From an uncultured Ideonella sp. (GTDB taxonomy: Bacteria > Pseudomonadota > Gammaproteobacteria > Burkholderiales > Burkholderiaceae), in the NCBI GenBank assembly GCA_946479475.1, contig CAMLGG010000258.1, positions 1 through 7,472 of the forward strand: 7,472 nt of DNA. The letters are read 5' to 3'. Positions within the stretch are counted from its first letter, which is position 1, and the number at the start of each line of letters is the position of its first letter. Below are positions 6,046-7,472 of this stretch, piece after piece. The position numbers and the translations under genes are program-made. The notes beneath the pieces are model-generated. The model had not been told where the DNA came from and ran no database searches. It saw only the letters and a list, made by a program, of their open reading frames with translations.

Positions 6046-6068
6046 GCTGTCGACCCTTCTTCCTAGGG
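6046..6068 (-). promoter_or_regulatory. Conserved 23-base upstream element, copy 2
   Basis: Read on the minus strand the element is CCCTAGG, then AAG, then AAGGGTCGACAGC; it matches 20 of 23 positions of the copy at 4470-4492. It ends 117 bases before the start of protease 2, against 77 for copy 1. Here the 5' half also lies inside CTTCC-CTA-GGAAG, a longer dyad. Whether the third protease has a copy cannot be seen, because its upstream region is outside the window. Confidence 0.55.
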
Positions 6069-6091
6069 AAGGAACAACCCAGGCGGTGCGT

Positions 6092-6110
6092 CGGCGTTTC
6101 TCTCCCGCCG
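6092..6110 (-). other. Weak hairpin after protease 3, not a clear terminator
   Basis: A 5-bp stem, CGGCG / CGCCG, with a 9-base loop starts six bases after the stop codon of the gene at 6116. No T-run follows it on the minus strand. It is much weaker than the stems after the other two protease genes, so transcription from protease 3 may continue into the protease 2 leader. Confidence 0.25.
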
Positions 6111-6115
6111 GCCGG

Positions 6116-7472
<1,357 letters not shown>

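Noticed and set aside
2992..6066. Two long plus-strand open frames (513 and 508 codons) opposite proteases 1 and 2 that resemble each other
   Set aside because: Their mutual similarity is only the mirror of the paralogous protease genes on the other strand. They contain no recognisable motif and the minus-strand frames have full catalytic signatures.

Overview
The window is GC-rich (codon third positions mostly G or C) and looks like the chromosome of a betaproteobacterium, probably order Burkholderiales. This rests on the rhlE-type helicase, the style of the SDR tail and the composition; no marker fixes the genus. It holds no RNA gene, insertion sequence, prophage or CRISPR array. Coding density is high and, apart from the last 180 bases of an incoming plus-strand gene, every gene is on the minus strand.

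Left part (1-2998). The 3' end of a probable short-chain dehydrogenase gene (1-180, plus) converges on a minus-strand gene for a PAS protein with a degenerate GGDEF domain (177-1193). The two genes share one CTAG, which supplies both stop codons. The GGDEF domain has lost its cyclase signature (DNGQF in place of GGDEF) but keeps the RxxD inhibitory-site motif, so it is better read as a possible c-di-GMP sensor than as a synthase. Just upstream lies rhlE (1236-2780), a DEAD-box RNA helicase with all core motifs and a long Gly/His/Lys/Pro-rich tail. The 42-base gap suggests that rhlE and the PAS gene are co-transcribed. A -10-like box at 2943-2948 would give rhlE a leader of roughly 155 bases.

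Right part (2999-7472). Three tandem paralogous genes encode secreted subtilisin-like (S8) serine proteases: 3055-4392, 4591-5928 and 6116 to beyond the window edge. Each has an N-terminal export signal, a prodomain, an intact Asp/His/Asn/Ser active site, an acidic probable Ca-binding loop and no C-terminal accessory domain. They differ in active-site loops and cysteine content, which suggests divergence in specificity or stability after duplication. Strong terminators follow the first two (at 2999-3029 and 4536-4567); none is evident after the third.

The most interesting non-coding signal lies in the leaders of the two complete protease genes. Both carry the same 23-base element (20 of 23 identical: CCCTAGG, three variable bases, AAGGGTCGACAGC). 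In both, the Shine-Dalgarno sequence can pair with an upstream segment of the leader around a nested hairpin. This suggests shared transcriptional control and possible translational control of the protease array. No clearly new multi-gene system is visible; the paralogous proteases with shared control signals and the I-site-only GGDEF protein are the best leads.
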